Shown piece after piece: positions 17,398 to 26,159 of a stretch of DNA of 64,000 bases; within the stretch, counting starts at the first letter, position 1, and every line of letters starts with the position of its first letter. The notes under the pieces are model-generated. The model was not told where the DNA came from and searched no databases. It saw only the letters and a program-made list of their open reading frames with translations. Source of the DNA: Paraburkholderia acidipaludis NBRC 101816. Its GTDB lineage: Bacteria > Pseudomonadota > Gammaproteobacteria > Burkholderiales > Burkholderiaceae. The stretch spans positions 1 through 64,000 of the forward strand of contig NZ_BAXZ01000013.1 of the NCBI RefSeq assembly GCF_000684975.1. Reading direction: 5' to 3'. The translations under genes and the position numbers were made by a program.

Positions 17398-18408
17398 TTA
17401 GCGGAAGAGCCAGCGGCGCCAGAAGTTCGGGCCCTGCTGCATGAGCACCGCCGCGACGATGATCACGCCCATTACGACCTGCTGGTGATAGCCCGGCACG
17501 CTCGCGAGATTCATGATGTTGCCGATCACGCCCAGAATCAGCACGCCCATCAGCGTGTTCAGCGCCCCGCCCTTGCCGCCCATGAGGCTCGCGCCGCCGA
17601 TCACCACCGCCGCGATCACGGTGAGTTCGTCGCCCACGCCCACGGTCGGCGCCCCCACGCTCGCGCGCGAGGTGGAGATGATGCCCGCCATGGCCGCCAG
17701 CACGCCCGAGCACACGTAGGTGCCGAGCACGTGGCGCGCCACCGGCACGCCGGAAAGCCGCACCGCTTCCTCGTTCGAGCCGATCGCGCGCACCACGCGC
17801 CCCGCGCGCATGCGGCCGAGCAGAATGGCGCCGAGCACGAACACGATCAGCATCACGAGCGTCGGCCCCGGAATGCCGAGGTAGCTCTTGCGGCCGAAGT
17901 CGAGCAGCGCCTGGCCCGAGTCGTCGACGAGAATCGGCGAGCCGTTCGAGACGATCATGGCGATGCCGCGCGCGACGGTCATCATCGCGAGCGTGACGAC
18001 GAACGGCGTGAGACGGCAGAACGCCACGAGCACGCCTGAAACGAGCCCGCACACCCCGCCCGTGACGAGCGCGGCGCCCAGCGCGAACGCGAGGCCGTGG
18101 TCGGGAATCAGCAGCGCCGAAAGCACGCTGCCGAGCGCCGCGACCGAGCCCACCGAAAGATCGATGCCGCCGGTCAGCACGACCAGCAGCATGCCGACCG
18201 ACATGATGCCGACCTCCGCCACCTGGCGCGAGATGTTGGAGAGGTTCGCGATGGTAAAGAAGTCGTCCGAAATAAACGATGCGGCCACGATCAGCACGAC
18301 GAGAATCGCGACCGTATTGAATTTGCGCGCGGCTTGCCAGCCATGCTTGAGCGACGCGATGCCGAAGCGGCGCTCGCGCGAATCGGAGGTGACGGCGCTG
18401 GGGTTCAT
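17398..18408 (-). CDS. ABC sugar permease, RbsC-like
   Basis: A 336-residue inner membrane permease of the BPD_transp_2 family with about 8-10 helices. It has the signature LTGGIDLSVGSVAALGSVL typical of RbsC/XylH, and a later EAVRLSGVPV cytoplasmic loop that contacts the ATPase. It forms a homodimeric channel with the ATPase at 18442 and the binding protein at 20044. Gene order (binding protein, ATPase, permease) and close spacing (33 nt) match CUT2 importers, which carry pentoses, hexoses or polyols. Confidence 0.93.
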   Translation of the reverse strand: MNPSAVTSDSRERRFGIASLKHGWQAARKFNTVAILVVLIVAASFISDDFFTIANLSNISRQVAEVGIMSVGMLLVVLTGGIDLSVGSVAALGSVLSALLIPDHGLAFALGAALVTGGVCGLVSGVLVAFCRLTPFVVTLAMMTVARGIAMIVSNGSPILVDDSGQALLDFGRKSYLGIPGPTLVMLIVFVLGAILLGRMRAGRVVRAIGSNEEAVRLSGVPVARHVLGTYVCSGVLAAMAGIISTSRASVGAPTVGVGDELTVIAAVVIGGASLMGGKGGALNTLMGVLILGVIGNIMNLASVPGYHQQVVMGVIIVAAVLMQQGPNFWRRWLFR

Positions 18409-18441
18409 GATGGGTGTCTCCAGACTGATTGGGCTTGAGGA

Positions 18442-19974
18442 TCAGACATGCGTGAGCGGAGCACGGTCGCGCGGCGGCGCGCCCTGCGTTTCGCCCGGGT
18501 CGCGGCGCAGCGAGAGCGAGAGAATCGCTTCTTCGCTGTACCCGGCGGGCCGCAGTTCGCCGCGGATGCGCCCGTCGCCCATCACGAGAATGCGGTCGCA
18601 CAGGCCGATCAGCTCCTGGTGCTCCGACGAGATCACGAGGACGGCCTTGCCGCGTTCGGCAAGCTGGTTGATGAGGGTGTAGATCTCGACTTTCGCGCCC
18701 ACGTCCACGCCGCGCGTGGGCTCGTCCAGAATGATGAGATCGCCGTCGGCATGGAACCATTTCGCGAGCACGACTTTCTGCTGGTTGCCGCCCGAGAGCG
18801 TCGAGACGTCGGCGTCCATCGAGCGCGCCTTGATGCGCAGCGCGTCCATCAGCTGCGCGACACGGGCGCGCTCGCGCCCGAAGGCGAGAAAACCGCCCGG
18901 CGCGCTCACCGACTTGAGCGCCGCGAGCGTCGCATTGATGCGGATCGGCATCCGGAGCACCGCCCCCTGGCCCTTGCGGTCCTCGGGCACGAAACCAATG
19001 CCCGCGCGCACCGCCGCCCGCGGCGAGCGGGCGTTCAGGCGCCGGCCCTTGAGTTCGACCGCGCCGGCCTCGGACCGGTCCGCGCCGAAGATCAGGCGCG
19101 CGACCTCGGTGCGTCCCGAGCCGATCAGCCCGCCGAGCCCCACCACCTCGCCCGCGCGCACCTCGAACGAGACGCCGCGCACCGCGTTGCCGCGCGCCAG
19201 ATCGCTCACCTTGAGCACGACGTCGCCGCGCGTGGCGTGCCGCTCGGGGAACAGCACCGAAAGCGGGCGACCAACCATCTTGCGGATCAGCTCATCGCGC
19301 GTGAGGTCGGCGGGCTTGACCGTGTCCACGCGCTTGCCGTCCTTGAGCACGGTGATGCGGTCCGCGATCGCGAACACTTCTTCGAGCCGGTGCGAGATGT
19401 AGACGATGCCCACGCCGCGCGCGCGCAGTCCACGCACGATTTCGAGCAGGCGCCCGGCGTCCGAGGGCGCGAGCGCGGCGGTCGGCTCGTCGAGCACGAG
19501 CAGCTTGAGCTCGCCGGAAAGCGCCTTGGCGATTTCGATCACCTGGCACTGCGCGGCGGACAGCGTGCCGACGAGCGCCGCCGGATCGATCTCGAAGCCG
19601 AGGCTTTCGATCAGCGCGCGCGCCTTCGCGCGCAGCGTGCGCCAGTCGATCATACGAGGCAGCGCGCCAAGAAAGACGTTCTCGGCCACCGAAAGATCGG
19701 GCGCAAGCGCCGTTTCCTGGTGAATCACGGCAATGCCCTCGGCCAGCGCCGCGTGCGGATTGTGCAGCACCATCTCGCGCCCCTCCACGCGAATCGTGCC
19801 GGCATCGGGCTGATGGCCGCCGCCGATCACGCGCATGAGCGTCGATTTGCCCGCGCCGTTTTCGCCGACGAGCGCATGCACTTCGCCGCTTTTCACGTCG
19901 AAGTCGATGTTCTCGATCGCATGAATGCCGCCGAAGCGTTTTTCGATGCCCGTGAGCGCGATGAACGGAATCAT
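18442..19974 (-). CDS. ABC sugar transporter ATPase, RbsA/MglA-like
   Basis: A 510-residue double-domain ATPase. Domain 1 has Walker A GENGAGKST, a variant signature LSAAQCQVIEIAKAL and Walker B LLVLDEPTAA. Domain 2 has a degenerate Walker A (GLIGSGRTEVAR), signature LSGGNQQKVVLAKW and Walker B LIILDEPTRGVD. This asymmetry is typical of CUT2 sugar importers. The ATG at 19974 has GGAGGA 7 nt upstream, while the extended frame upstream has none. It energises the permease at 17398. Confidence 0.94.
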   Translation of the reverse strand: MIPFIALTGIEKRFGGIHAIENIDFDVKSGEVHALVGENGAGKSTLMRVIGGGHQPDAGTIRVEGREMVLHNPHAALAEGIAVIHQETALAPDLSVAENVFLGALPRMIDWRTLRAKARALIESLGFEIDPAALVGTLSAAQCQVIEIAKALSGELKLLVLDEPTAALAPSDAGRLLEIVRGLRARGVGIVYISHRLEEVFAIADRITVLKDGKRVDTVKPADLTRDELIRKMVGRPLSVLFPERHATRGDVVLKVSDLARGNAVRGVSFEVRAGEVVGLGGLIGSGRTEVARLIFGADRSEAGAVELKGRRLNARSPRAAVRAGIGFVPEDRKGQGAVLRMPIRINATLAALKSVSAPGGFLAFGRERARVAQLMDALRIKARSMDADVSTLSGGNQQKVVLAKWFHADGDLIILDEPTRGVDVGAKVEIYTLINQLAERGKAVLVISSEHQELIGLCDRILVMGDGRIRGELRPAGYSEEAILSLSLRRDPGETQGAPPRDRAPLTHV

Positions 19975-20043
19975 GGAACGTCCTCCATCCGGACGGGCGC
20001 GCGCCGCACCTCGGCAGCACGCGCGATCGTCCTGAAACAAGGC

Positions 20044-21021
20044 CTAGAAAATCGCCTTCGGGTTGTAGTACTTGTCGACGTTGCTCTTCGAAATCGCCAC
20101 CGGCGGTGTGTACGAGAGCTTCGGCACGCTCACGGCCTGGCCCTCGGCGGCCTTCATGCCGATGTCGACGGCCGTGCGCGCGACGAGCGCCGGGTCGTTG
20201 AGCGCGGTCACGCCGTACTTGCCCTGCTTGATGAGCGCGAGCGCTTCCTTCTGGCCATCCGCGGCCGCCACGAGCGTGATGCCCTGGCGGTTCGCGCTCT
20301 CGATCGCGCGCCGCGCGCCGAGCACCATGCTGTCGTTTTCGCCGAGCACCATGTTGATGTCCTTGTTGGCGACGAGCAGATCCTCCATCGCCTTCAGGCC
20401 GCCTTCGTCGGACCAGTTGCCCCAGCCCTGGCCGACGATCTGCACGTCGGCCTTGCCGGTCTTTTCGAGCTGCGCTTCGATGATGCCGTCGAGCACGCCG
20501 TCGCGGCGTTCCTTGCCGACCGGATTGCCCTTCTCGCCCGAGATCAGCGCGATCTTCAGCGGCTTGTCGCCCATGTTGTCGACGACCCAGCGGCCGACGA
20601 GCGCACCGTTCTGGCGATTCGACGACTGCACCAGCGTGAGGTAGTTGGCCTTCGGGTCAAGCGTGCTGTCGATCACCACGACCTTCACGCCGGCCGCGCT
20701 GGCCGCGTTCACGGCGCCCACCAGCGCCTCCGGATCGGCGGGATCGATGATCAGCACCTTCACGCCGCGCGTAACGAGATCCTCCACGTCGGCGATCTGC
20801 TTTTGCATCTTGCCCTGCGCGTCCGCGACGATCACGTCGGCGCCCAGCTCGGTCGCCCGGGCCTTGGCAGACTCCATCGCGGCCGCGAAGTACGGTGCGT
20901 TGAGCACCTTCATCGAAATGCCGACCTTGATCTTGTCCGCGGCGAACGCGGGCGCGGTGGCCACGATGCCAGCCGCGGCGAGCGCGGCGGCGCACATCAG
21001 CTTCTGCATGAAACGCGACAT
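20044..21021 (-). CDS. Periplasmic sugar-binding protein, RbsB-like
   Basis: A 325-residue binding protein with a signal peptide (about 29 residues, ending AFA). The mature domain is Peripla_BP_4 (KIKVGISMKVLNAPYFAAAMESA; KMQKQIADVEDLVTRGVKVLIIDP; VLGENDSMVLGARRAIE). It delivers a monosaccharide, polyol or cyclitol to the RbsAC-like pair downstream. The ATG at 21021 follows AGGAGGAGAC. The ligand cannot be read from sequence, but solving it would identify the pathway of the whole locus. Confidence 0.92.
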   Translation of the reverse strand: MSRFMQKLMCAAALAAAGIVATAPAFAADKIKVGISMKVLNAPYFAAAMESAKARATELGADVIVADAQGKMQKQIADVEDLVTRGVKVLIIDPADPEALVGAVNAASAAGVKVVVIDSTLDPKANYLTLVQSSNRQNGALVGRWVVDNMGDKPLKIALISGEKGNPVGKERRDGVLDGIIEAQLEKTGKADVQIVGQGWGNWSDEGGLKAMEDLLVANKDINMVLGENDSMVLGARRAIESANRQGITLVAAADGQKEALALIKQGKYGVTALNDPALVARTAVDIGMKAAEGQAVSVPKLSYTPPVAISKSNVDKYYNPKAIF

Positions 21022-21094
21022 GTCTCCTCCTGTTATCGATGTGTCACGCGGTAAAACGGCGCGTTGCGCGCGGGTGCCGCGATGCGGCACCGGT

Positions 21095-22519
21095 TCATGA
21101 CGCGAGCAACTTGCCGGGATTCAGGATGCCTAAAGGATCGAGCGCGGTCTTCACCGCGCGCATTGCGGCGAGTTCGGCGGGGCTGCGCGAGAGCGCGAGC
21201 ACCTCCAGCTTCTTGGTGCCGATGCCGTGCTCCGCGGATACCGAGCCGCCCATCTCGCCCGTCACGCCATAGACCGTGCGCTTGACTTCGGCGGCGGCGC
21301 TCGCGGGCCAGTCCGGCTGCTGCACGACGATGTGCAGATTGCCGTCGCCCAGATGGCCGTAGATCAGGATCGTGGCGTCGGGCCATTGCGCGCGCAGGCG
21401 TTCGTCGCAGCGGCGCGCGGCCTCGCCCACGTCGGCAATCGAAAAGCTCACGTCGAACGAAACGCGCCCCGGGATCAGGCGGCCGTACTCGCCGGGCGCA
21501 TCGCGGATCGCCCAGAACGCCGCGGCCTGGCTTTCGTTGGTCGCGAGCGCGGCGTCTTCGAGCGTGCCGGCTTCGAGCATCGCGGCCAGAAACGCTTCGA
21601 AGGCGTCGTTCTGGCTTTCGGGATCGGCGCCGCTGCTTTCGAGCAGCACGTAGAACGCGTGGCGGCCCGCGAGCGGCGCGCGCAGTTCGGGCAGGCGCGA
21701 GAGCACGAAGTCGTAGTAGCCCGGCCACATCACTTCGAAGGCCGAAACACCGGCAGGCAGGCGCTCCTGGGCGAGGCGCAGCAGCGTCGTGACGCTCGCG
21801 TAGTCGGGCACGCCGCACCATGCGGTGGAGACGGCGCGCGGCTTCGGGCGCAGCCGCAGCACCGCGCGCGTGATCACGCCGAGCGTGCCTTCGCTGCCGA
21901 TCAGCAGATTGCGCAGATCGTAGCCCGTGTTGTTCTTGATCATCTTGCGCAGGCCGCCGACCACGCTGCCGTCCGCGAGCACGGCTTCGACGTCGAGCGC
22001 CTGTTCGCGCATCATCCCGTAACGGATCACGCGGTTGCCGCCCGCGTTGGTCGCGAGGTTGCCGCCAATGGTCGCGCTGCCGCGCGCCCCCAGATCGAGC
22101 GGAAACATGAAGCCCGCGGCGTCGGCGGCTTCCTGCACGGTCTGCAGCGGGACGCCCGCCTGCACCGTCATGGTGGCGCTCACCGGATCGATCTCCTCGA
22201 TCGCATTCATCAGTTCGAGGCTCAGCGCCACTTCGCCGCCCAGCAGACACGCGCCGCCCGCCAGCCCGCTCAGCCCGCCCTGGGTCACCACCGGCTGGGC
22301 GTGCGCATGGCAGATGCGCAGCGCCGTGGCCACCTGCCCGGTCGTGCGCGGACGCACGAGCGCAATGGGCTCCGCGCACGGCATGCGGCTCGAGTCCGCG
22401 TGGCGGCGGCCGGCGAACTCCGCCGGCAGGCTCACCACGCTCGCGCCCAGCGCCTCGCGCAATGCTTCCACCACAGGCGCGCCTGCCGCGGCGCACGCCG
22501 GAAGAGGGCTCTCTTGCAT
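21095..22519 (-). CDS. FAD-linked oxidase/dehydrogenase, GlcD/D-lactate dehydrogenase-like
   Basis: A 474-residue flavoprotein of the VAO/PCMH family. The FAD-binding domain has PVVTQGGLSGLAGGA and GSATIGGNLATNAGGNRVIRYG, and the C-terminal FAD-oxidase domain ends with the motif SAEHGIGTKKLE and LDPLGILNPGKLL. Relatives oxidise 2-hydroxy acids such as glycolate, D-lactate or D-2-hydroxyglutarate. As the first gene of the transport arm it may finish a pathway that releases a 2-hydroxy acid. It diverges from the enzyme arm at 22732. The start follows a purine-rich stretch; the gene ends 73 nt before the binding-protein gene. Confidence 0.9.
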   Translation of the reverse strand: MQESPLPACAAAGAPVVEALREALGASVVSLPAEFAGRRHADSSRMPCAEPIALVRPRTTGQVATALRICHAHAQPVVTQGGLSGLAGGACLLGGEVALSLELMNAIEEIDPVSATMTVQAGVPLQTVQEAADAAGFMFPLDLGARGSATIGGNLATNAGGNRVIRYGMMREQALDVEAVLADGSVVGGLRKMIKNNTGYDLRNLLIGSEGTLGVITRAVLRLRPKPRAVSTAWCGVPDYASVTTLLRLAQERLPAGVSAFEVMWPGYYDFVLSRLPELRAPLAGRHAFYVLLESSGADPESQNDAFEAFLAAMLEAGTLEDAALATNESQAAAFWAIRDAPGEYGRLIPGRVSFDVSFSIADVGEAARRCDERLRAQWPDATILIYGHLGDGNLHIVVQQPDWPASAAAEVKRTVYGVTGEMGGSVSAEHGIGTKKLEVLALSRSPAELAAMRAVKTALDPLGILNPGKLLAS

Positions 22520-22731
22520 GCTTGCCTCCTGCTTTTTCCTGGGACGCTCCAGTTAGTCGCAGAGCGTAGGTTATTTGAACTGTAACGATAGTAACACTTC
22601 TATTTACTGAGTGAAAACAGCGAAATACCTCGGTAAAAACCCGTATAGTCGTTTGTTTCACAAACTATATCATCGCAAACACTAACGTTTAGAAAACTGC
22701 ACGAACCTGATCTTCGAGGGAGATGAAAGCG
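22520..22731. promoter_or_regulatory. Divergent promoter region with palindromic operator candidate
   Basis: This 212-nt AT-rich island separates the two arms of the catabolic locus. It contains a perfect inverted repeat GTTTGT-TTC-ACAAAC at 22651-22665, with partly symmetric TATAGT / CTATA flanks, and several A/T runs suitable for promoters. It is the natural binding site for the locus's RpiR regulator. The ribosome site AGGGAG at 22717-22722 serves the plus-strand gene. Confidence 0.55.
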
Positions 22732-23376
22732 ATGCAATGGCCCGAACCGCGTTCGTTCGACGTGGATCTGGCGACCGGCCTGATGGCCGGCACCGATTCG
22801 CACTACCAGAAACGCCTTGGCGATCTCGCCGGGCTTTACGCCGACACGCGCGCATTCGAGGCGCTCGCCGCCTCGCGCGGCGACGAGGTCGTTTATGAAG
22901 TCACGGATCACCGGCCCAACGCGAACCCGGGCGACCTCATCACGGGTGTGACCCGCATGGGCGCGGGCAAGGTGGGCGACGAGTTCTTCATGACGCGCGG
23001 CCACATTCACGCGAACGTCGACCGCCCGGAGCTGTACTTCGGCCTCAAGGGCCATGGACTGATGCTGATGGAAGCGCCCGACGGCGAGACGCGCATCGTC
23101 GAGATCCGCGCGAACACGGTCTGCTACGTGCCGCCGCGCTGGATCCACCGTTCCGTCAACCTCGGCGGGAGCGACTTCGTGATGCTGTTCTGCTACCCCG
23201 CCGACTCGGGCCAGGACTACGCCATCATCGAGCGCTCGAACGGCATGCGCACGCGCATCGTCGACGACGGCGCCGGAGGCTGGTGCAGCGTGCCCAATCC
23301 CGCCTGGCGCGCGCGCACGCGCACCGAGATCGACGCGCTCATTGCGTCTCACCCCGAAATGGAGCAGGCACGATGA
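22732..23376 (+). CDS. Cupin-type phosphoglucose isomerase family protein
   Basis: A 214-residue single-domain cupin resembling archaeal-type glucose-6-phosphate isomerase (GPI, PF06560). It has VGDEFFMTRGHIHAN, then D-R-P-E-L-Y-F-G-L-K-G-H-G and later VPPRWIHRSVN, which supply the three His and one Glu of the metal site. The family isomerises aldose and ketose (phospho)sugars. Start: an ATG at 22723 abuts the ribosome site, so the ATG at 22732 (9 nt after AGGGAG) is preferred. It is the first gene of the plus-strand arm and overlaps the next gene by ATGA. Confidence 0.85.
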   Translation: MQWPEPRSFDVDLATGLMAGTDSHYQKRLGDLAGLYADTRAFEALAASRGDEVVYEVTDHRPNANPGDLITGVTRMGAGKVGDEFFMTRGHIHANVDRPELYFGLKGHGLMLMEAPDGETRIVEIRANTVCYVPPRWIHRSVNLGGSDFVMLFCYPADSGQDYAIIERSNGMRTRIVDDGAGGWCSVPNPAWRARTRTEIDALIASHPEMEQAR

Positions 23377-24341
23377 GCTACGCCGCCGCCACGAAACCCA
23401 CCTTCTATTTCATCGGCGTGACCACCGCGCAGAGTTCGATCATGCGCGTCTTCCCGGCGTGGGCGCGCCATCTCGGGCTCGGCGACGTCGAGATGAAAGG
23501 CATCGACTTCGCACCGCACGCGAACCCCGAGGCCTATCGCGAAGCGGTGGAGTTCATCCGCCGCGATCCGCTCTCGCTCGGCGCGCTCGTCACCACGCAC
23601 AAGATCGACCTGTACGCGGCGTGCGGGGATCTCTTCGACGAGATCGACACGCATGCGCGCGTCATGGGCGAAACGAGCTGTCTCTCGAAACGCGACGGCA
23701 AGTTCGTATGCCACGCGAAAGATCCCATCACGTCGGGCTTCGCGCTCGACGGCTTCCTGCCGCCGGAGCATTTCACGCGCACCGGCGCCGAAGTGTTTTC
23801 GATGGGTGCGGGCGGCTCGACCATCGCGCTCACGTGGCACCTGATGCAGCAAAGCCGCGGCGCGAACCGGCCCTCGCGCGTGATCGTCTCGAACCGCTCG
23901 GGCGCGCGCCTCGAGGAAATCGCGCGCATTCACCGCGAACTCGATCTGGGCGTGCCGTGCGAGTACGTGATCGCGCCCCACCCCGAGGACAACGACGCCG
24001 TGCTTGCGCGCCTCAAGCCGGGCGCGCTCGTGATCAACGCAACCGGACTCGGCAAGGACGCGCCGGGTTCGCCGCTCACGGACGCGGCGCGCTTTCCCGA
24101 GCGCGCCATCGCCTGGGATCTCAACTATCGCGGCAATCTCGTGTTCCTCGACCAGGCGCGCGCGCAGCAGGACGCGCGGCGCCTGCAGGTCGAGGACGGC
24201 TGGACCTATTTCATTTACGGCTGGACTCGGGTGATGGCCGAGGTGTTTCATATCGACATTCCGACGCACGGCCCGGCTTTCGATGAAATCTGCCGGATCG
24301 CCGCCGCGGCGGGCAAACCGCAGCCGGCGCAGTCGGCATAA
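23373..24341 (+). CDS. Shikimate dehydrogenase-like oxidoreductase
   Basis: A 322-residue protein of the AroE fold. The substrate-domain Lys is kept in VTTHK and the catalytic Asp in AKDPITSG. A Rossmann nucleotide loop (GAGGSTIAL) and VSNRSG, NATGLGKD follow. The usual N-terminal shikimate site (HSLSP..HN) is replaced by TTAQSSIMRVFPAW, and the protein is about 45 residues longer than AroE. It probably oxidises a different cyclic or linear polyol rather than serving aromatic synthesis. It is translationally coupled to the upstream cupin gene by a 4-nt overlap. Confidence 0.8.
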   Translation: MSYAAATKPTFYFIGVTTAQSSIMRVFPAWARHLGLGDVEMKGIDFAPHANPEAYREAVEFIRRDPLSLGALVTTHKIDLYAACGDLFDEIDTHARVMGETSCLSKRDGKFVCHAKDPITSGFALDGFLPPEHFTRTGAEVFSMGAGGSTIALTWHLMQQSRGANRPSRVIVSNRSGARLEEIARIHRELDLGVPCEYVIAPHPEDNDAVLARLKPGALVINATGLGKDAPGSPLTDAARFPERAIAWDLNYRGNLVFLDQARAQQDARRLQVEDGWTYFIYGWTRVMAEVFHIDIPTHGPAFDEICRIAAAAGKPQPAQSA

Positions 24342-24435
24342 CCGGCCCGCGCCACGCCGGCGGATACGCCGCCGCAGCAGCCGGTCGCGTGAACGCGGGC
24401 GGGCGCACTCATCCACTCCATTCGAAGGACCGACG

Positions 24436-25209
24436 ATGTATCTCGACAAATTCCGGCTGGACGGCAAGCTCGCCGTGGTGACGGGCGCCGCGCGCGGGAT
24501 CGGCTTCGCGATTGCCGATGCGCTCGCGCAGGCCGGCGCGCGCGTGGTGCTCACCGACATGCACCAGGGCGCGCTCGACGAAGCCGTAAGCAAGCTCGCG
24601 GCGGCGGGCGCGCAGGTCGAAGGCGAACGGCTCGACGTCACCGACGCGGCCGCCGTGCAGCGCGTGCACGACGCCTTGATCGCGCGCCACGGCCGCGTGG
24701 ACGTGCTCGTGAACAACGCGGGCATCGCCATCTCGAACCATCCCGCGGAAACCATGACCGACGAGGTCTGGGACCGCGTGATCGACGTGAATCTCAACGG
24801 CGTGTTCCGCTGCTGCCGCGCGTTCGGCAAGAGCATGCTGGAGCGCGGCGCGGGCAGCATCGTGAACGTAGGCTCGATGTCGGGCTTCATCGTGAACCGG
24901 CCGCAGGAGCAGGCGAACTACAACGCGTCGAAGGCGGGCGTGCATCACCTCACGCGCTCGCTCGCCGCCGAATGGGGCGCGCGCGGCGTGCGCGTGAACG
25001 CGGTCGCGCCCACCTACATCGATACGGAGATGAACAAGTACGTCTACGAGAACGAGGAGATGTACCGCCACTGGGTCGGCGGCACGCCGATGAACCGGCT
25101 TGGCCGCGTGGACGAAGTGGCCTCGGTCGTGCTCTTTCTCGCCAGCGAGGCCGCGAGCCTGATGACGGGCTCGATCGTGCTCGCCGACGGCGGCTACGTG
25201 TGCTGGTAA
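24436..25209 (+). CDS. Short-chain dehydrogenase/reductase (polyol type)
   Basis: A 257-residue classical SDR with TGAARGIG (residues 16-23), VNNAG, catalytic Ser in VGSMSGF, Tyr/Lys in YNASKAGVH, and the closing IVLADGGYVCW. Its C-terminus and the YENEEMYRHWVGGTPMNRLG loop resemble sorbitol/galactitol/ribitol-type dehydrogenases. It probably oxidises a sugar or polyol intermediate of the locus. The ATG at 24436 follows GAAGGA with 7 nt spacing. The MBL hydrolase gene begins 2 nt after its stop. Confidence 0.9.
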   Translation: MYLDKFRLDGKLAVVTGAARGIGFAIADALAQAGARVVLTDMHQGALDEAVSKLAAAGAQVEGERLDVTDAAAVQRVHDALIARHGRVDVLVNNAGIAISNHPAETMTDEVWDRVIDVNLNGVFRCCRAFGKSMLERGAGSIVNVGSMSGFIVNRPQEQANYNASKAGVHHLTRSLAAEWGARGVRVNAVAPTYIDTEMNKYVYENEEMYRHWVGGTPMNRLGRVDEVASVVLFLASEAASLMTGSIVLADGGYVCW

Positions 25210-25211
25210 GC

Positions 25212-26126
25212 ATGAGCGCCGCGCCTCTTTCCATCGACGTCGAAACCTTCGAGATGCCGCTCGCGGCGCGTCTCGCGGCGCCGCGCGCGCATGCGCCGGT
25301 CGCCGCCGGCGAAGTGGCGCTCTACTGGCTCGGCCAGGCGGGTTTCGTGATCGAGGGCGCGGGCTTGCGCCTGCTGATCGATCCGTATCTCTCCGATTCG
25401 CTCGCGCGCAAGTACCGCGGCACGCATTATCCGCACGAGCGCATGATGGCCGCGCCGATCGCGCCCGAGGACTTCGACCGCGTCGACCTCGTGTTCTGCA
25501 CGCACCGCCACACCGACCACATGGACCCCGACACGCTGCAGCCGCTCGCGCGGCGTTTTCCGCAACTGCGTTTCGTGGTGCCCGCGGCCACGCTCGACGA
25601 AGCGGTGAAGCGCTGCGGCGTGGATGCCGCGCGCCTGATCGCCGTCGATGCGGGCGAGCGCGTAAGGCCGCTGGCCGGTGCGCCGGACCTGAGCGTCGCG
25701 CCGCTCGCCTCGGCGCACGAGACGCTCGACACCGATGCGCAGGGGCGCCACCCCTGGCTGGGCTACGTGATCGAAATCGCCGGCGTGCGCCTCTATCATT
25801 CGGGCGACTGCGTGCCGTATGCGGGGCTCGCCGAGCGCGTTGCCGCGCTCGCGCCGCATCTGGCGCTGCTGCCCGTGAACGGGCGCGACGCCGAGCGCGG
25901 CGGCCACGGCGTGCCGGGCAACTTTACGCTCGACGAAGCGGTGACGCTCGCGAAGGACGCGGGCGTGCGCGCGATGATCGCGCATCATCATGGCCTCTTC
26001 GACTTCAACACGATCGCGCCGGACGAGATCGACGCGCGCATCGCCGGGGAGCTCGGCGCGCTGGCGCTCTACCGCGCGCGCACCCAATGCGCGTGGCGCG
26101 TGCGCGCCCGTGCGGGCAGCGCCTGA
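25212..26126 (+). CDS. Metallo-beta-lactamase-fold hydrolase, UlaG-like
   Basis: A 304-residue MBL-fold hydrolase. Motif THRHTDHMD supplies metal ligands, followed by SAHE, YHSGD and later IAHHHGLFD. UlaG opens L-ascorbate-6-phosphate lactone, and the segment WLGQAGFVIEGAGLRLLIDPYLSD is typical of that branch. In this locus it may hydrolyse a sugar lactone made by one of the dehydrogenases. It starts 2 nt after the SDR stop and has no strong site of its own, so translation is probably coupled. Confidence 0.86.
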   Translation: MSAAPLSIDVETFEMPLAARLAAPRAHAPVAAGEVALYWLGQAGFVIEGAGLRLLIDPYLSDSLARKYRGTHYPHERMMAAPIAPEDFDRVDLVFCTHRHTDHMDPDTLQPLARRFPQLRFVVPAATLDEAVKRCGVDAARLIAVDAGERVRPLAGAPDLSVAPLASAHETLDTDAQGRHPWLGYVIEIAGVRLYHSGDCVPYAGLAERVAALAPHLALLPVNGRDAERGGHGVPGNFTLDEAVTLAKDAGVRAMIAHHHGLFDFNTIAPDEIDARIAGELGALALYRARTQCAWRVRARAGSA

Positions 26127-26159
26127 ACTTCGGGACTCCCCACGATGGGAGAAGCAAAC

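Noticed and set aside
16415..18760. 781-residue minus frame joining the RpiR gene to upstream sequence
   Set aside because: Only the last 285 codons match RpiR; the upstream part overlaps the permease gene in another frame. The GTG at 17272 with its ribosome site is the real start.
18448..21054. 868-residue open frame on the plus strand
   Set aside because: It lies antisense to the ABC ATPase and binding-protein genes, is Arg/His-rich and shows no family motif; a high-GC shadow frame.
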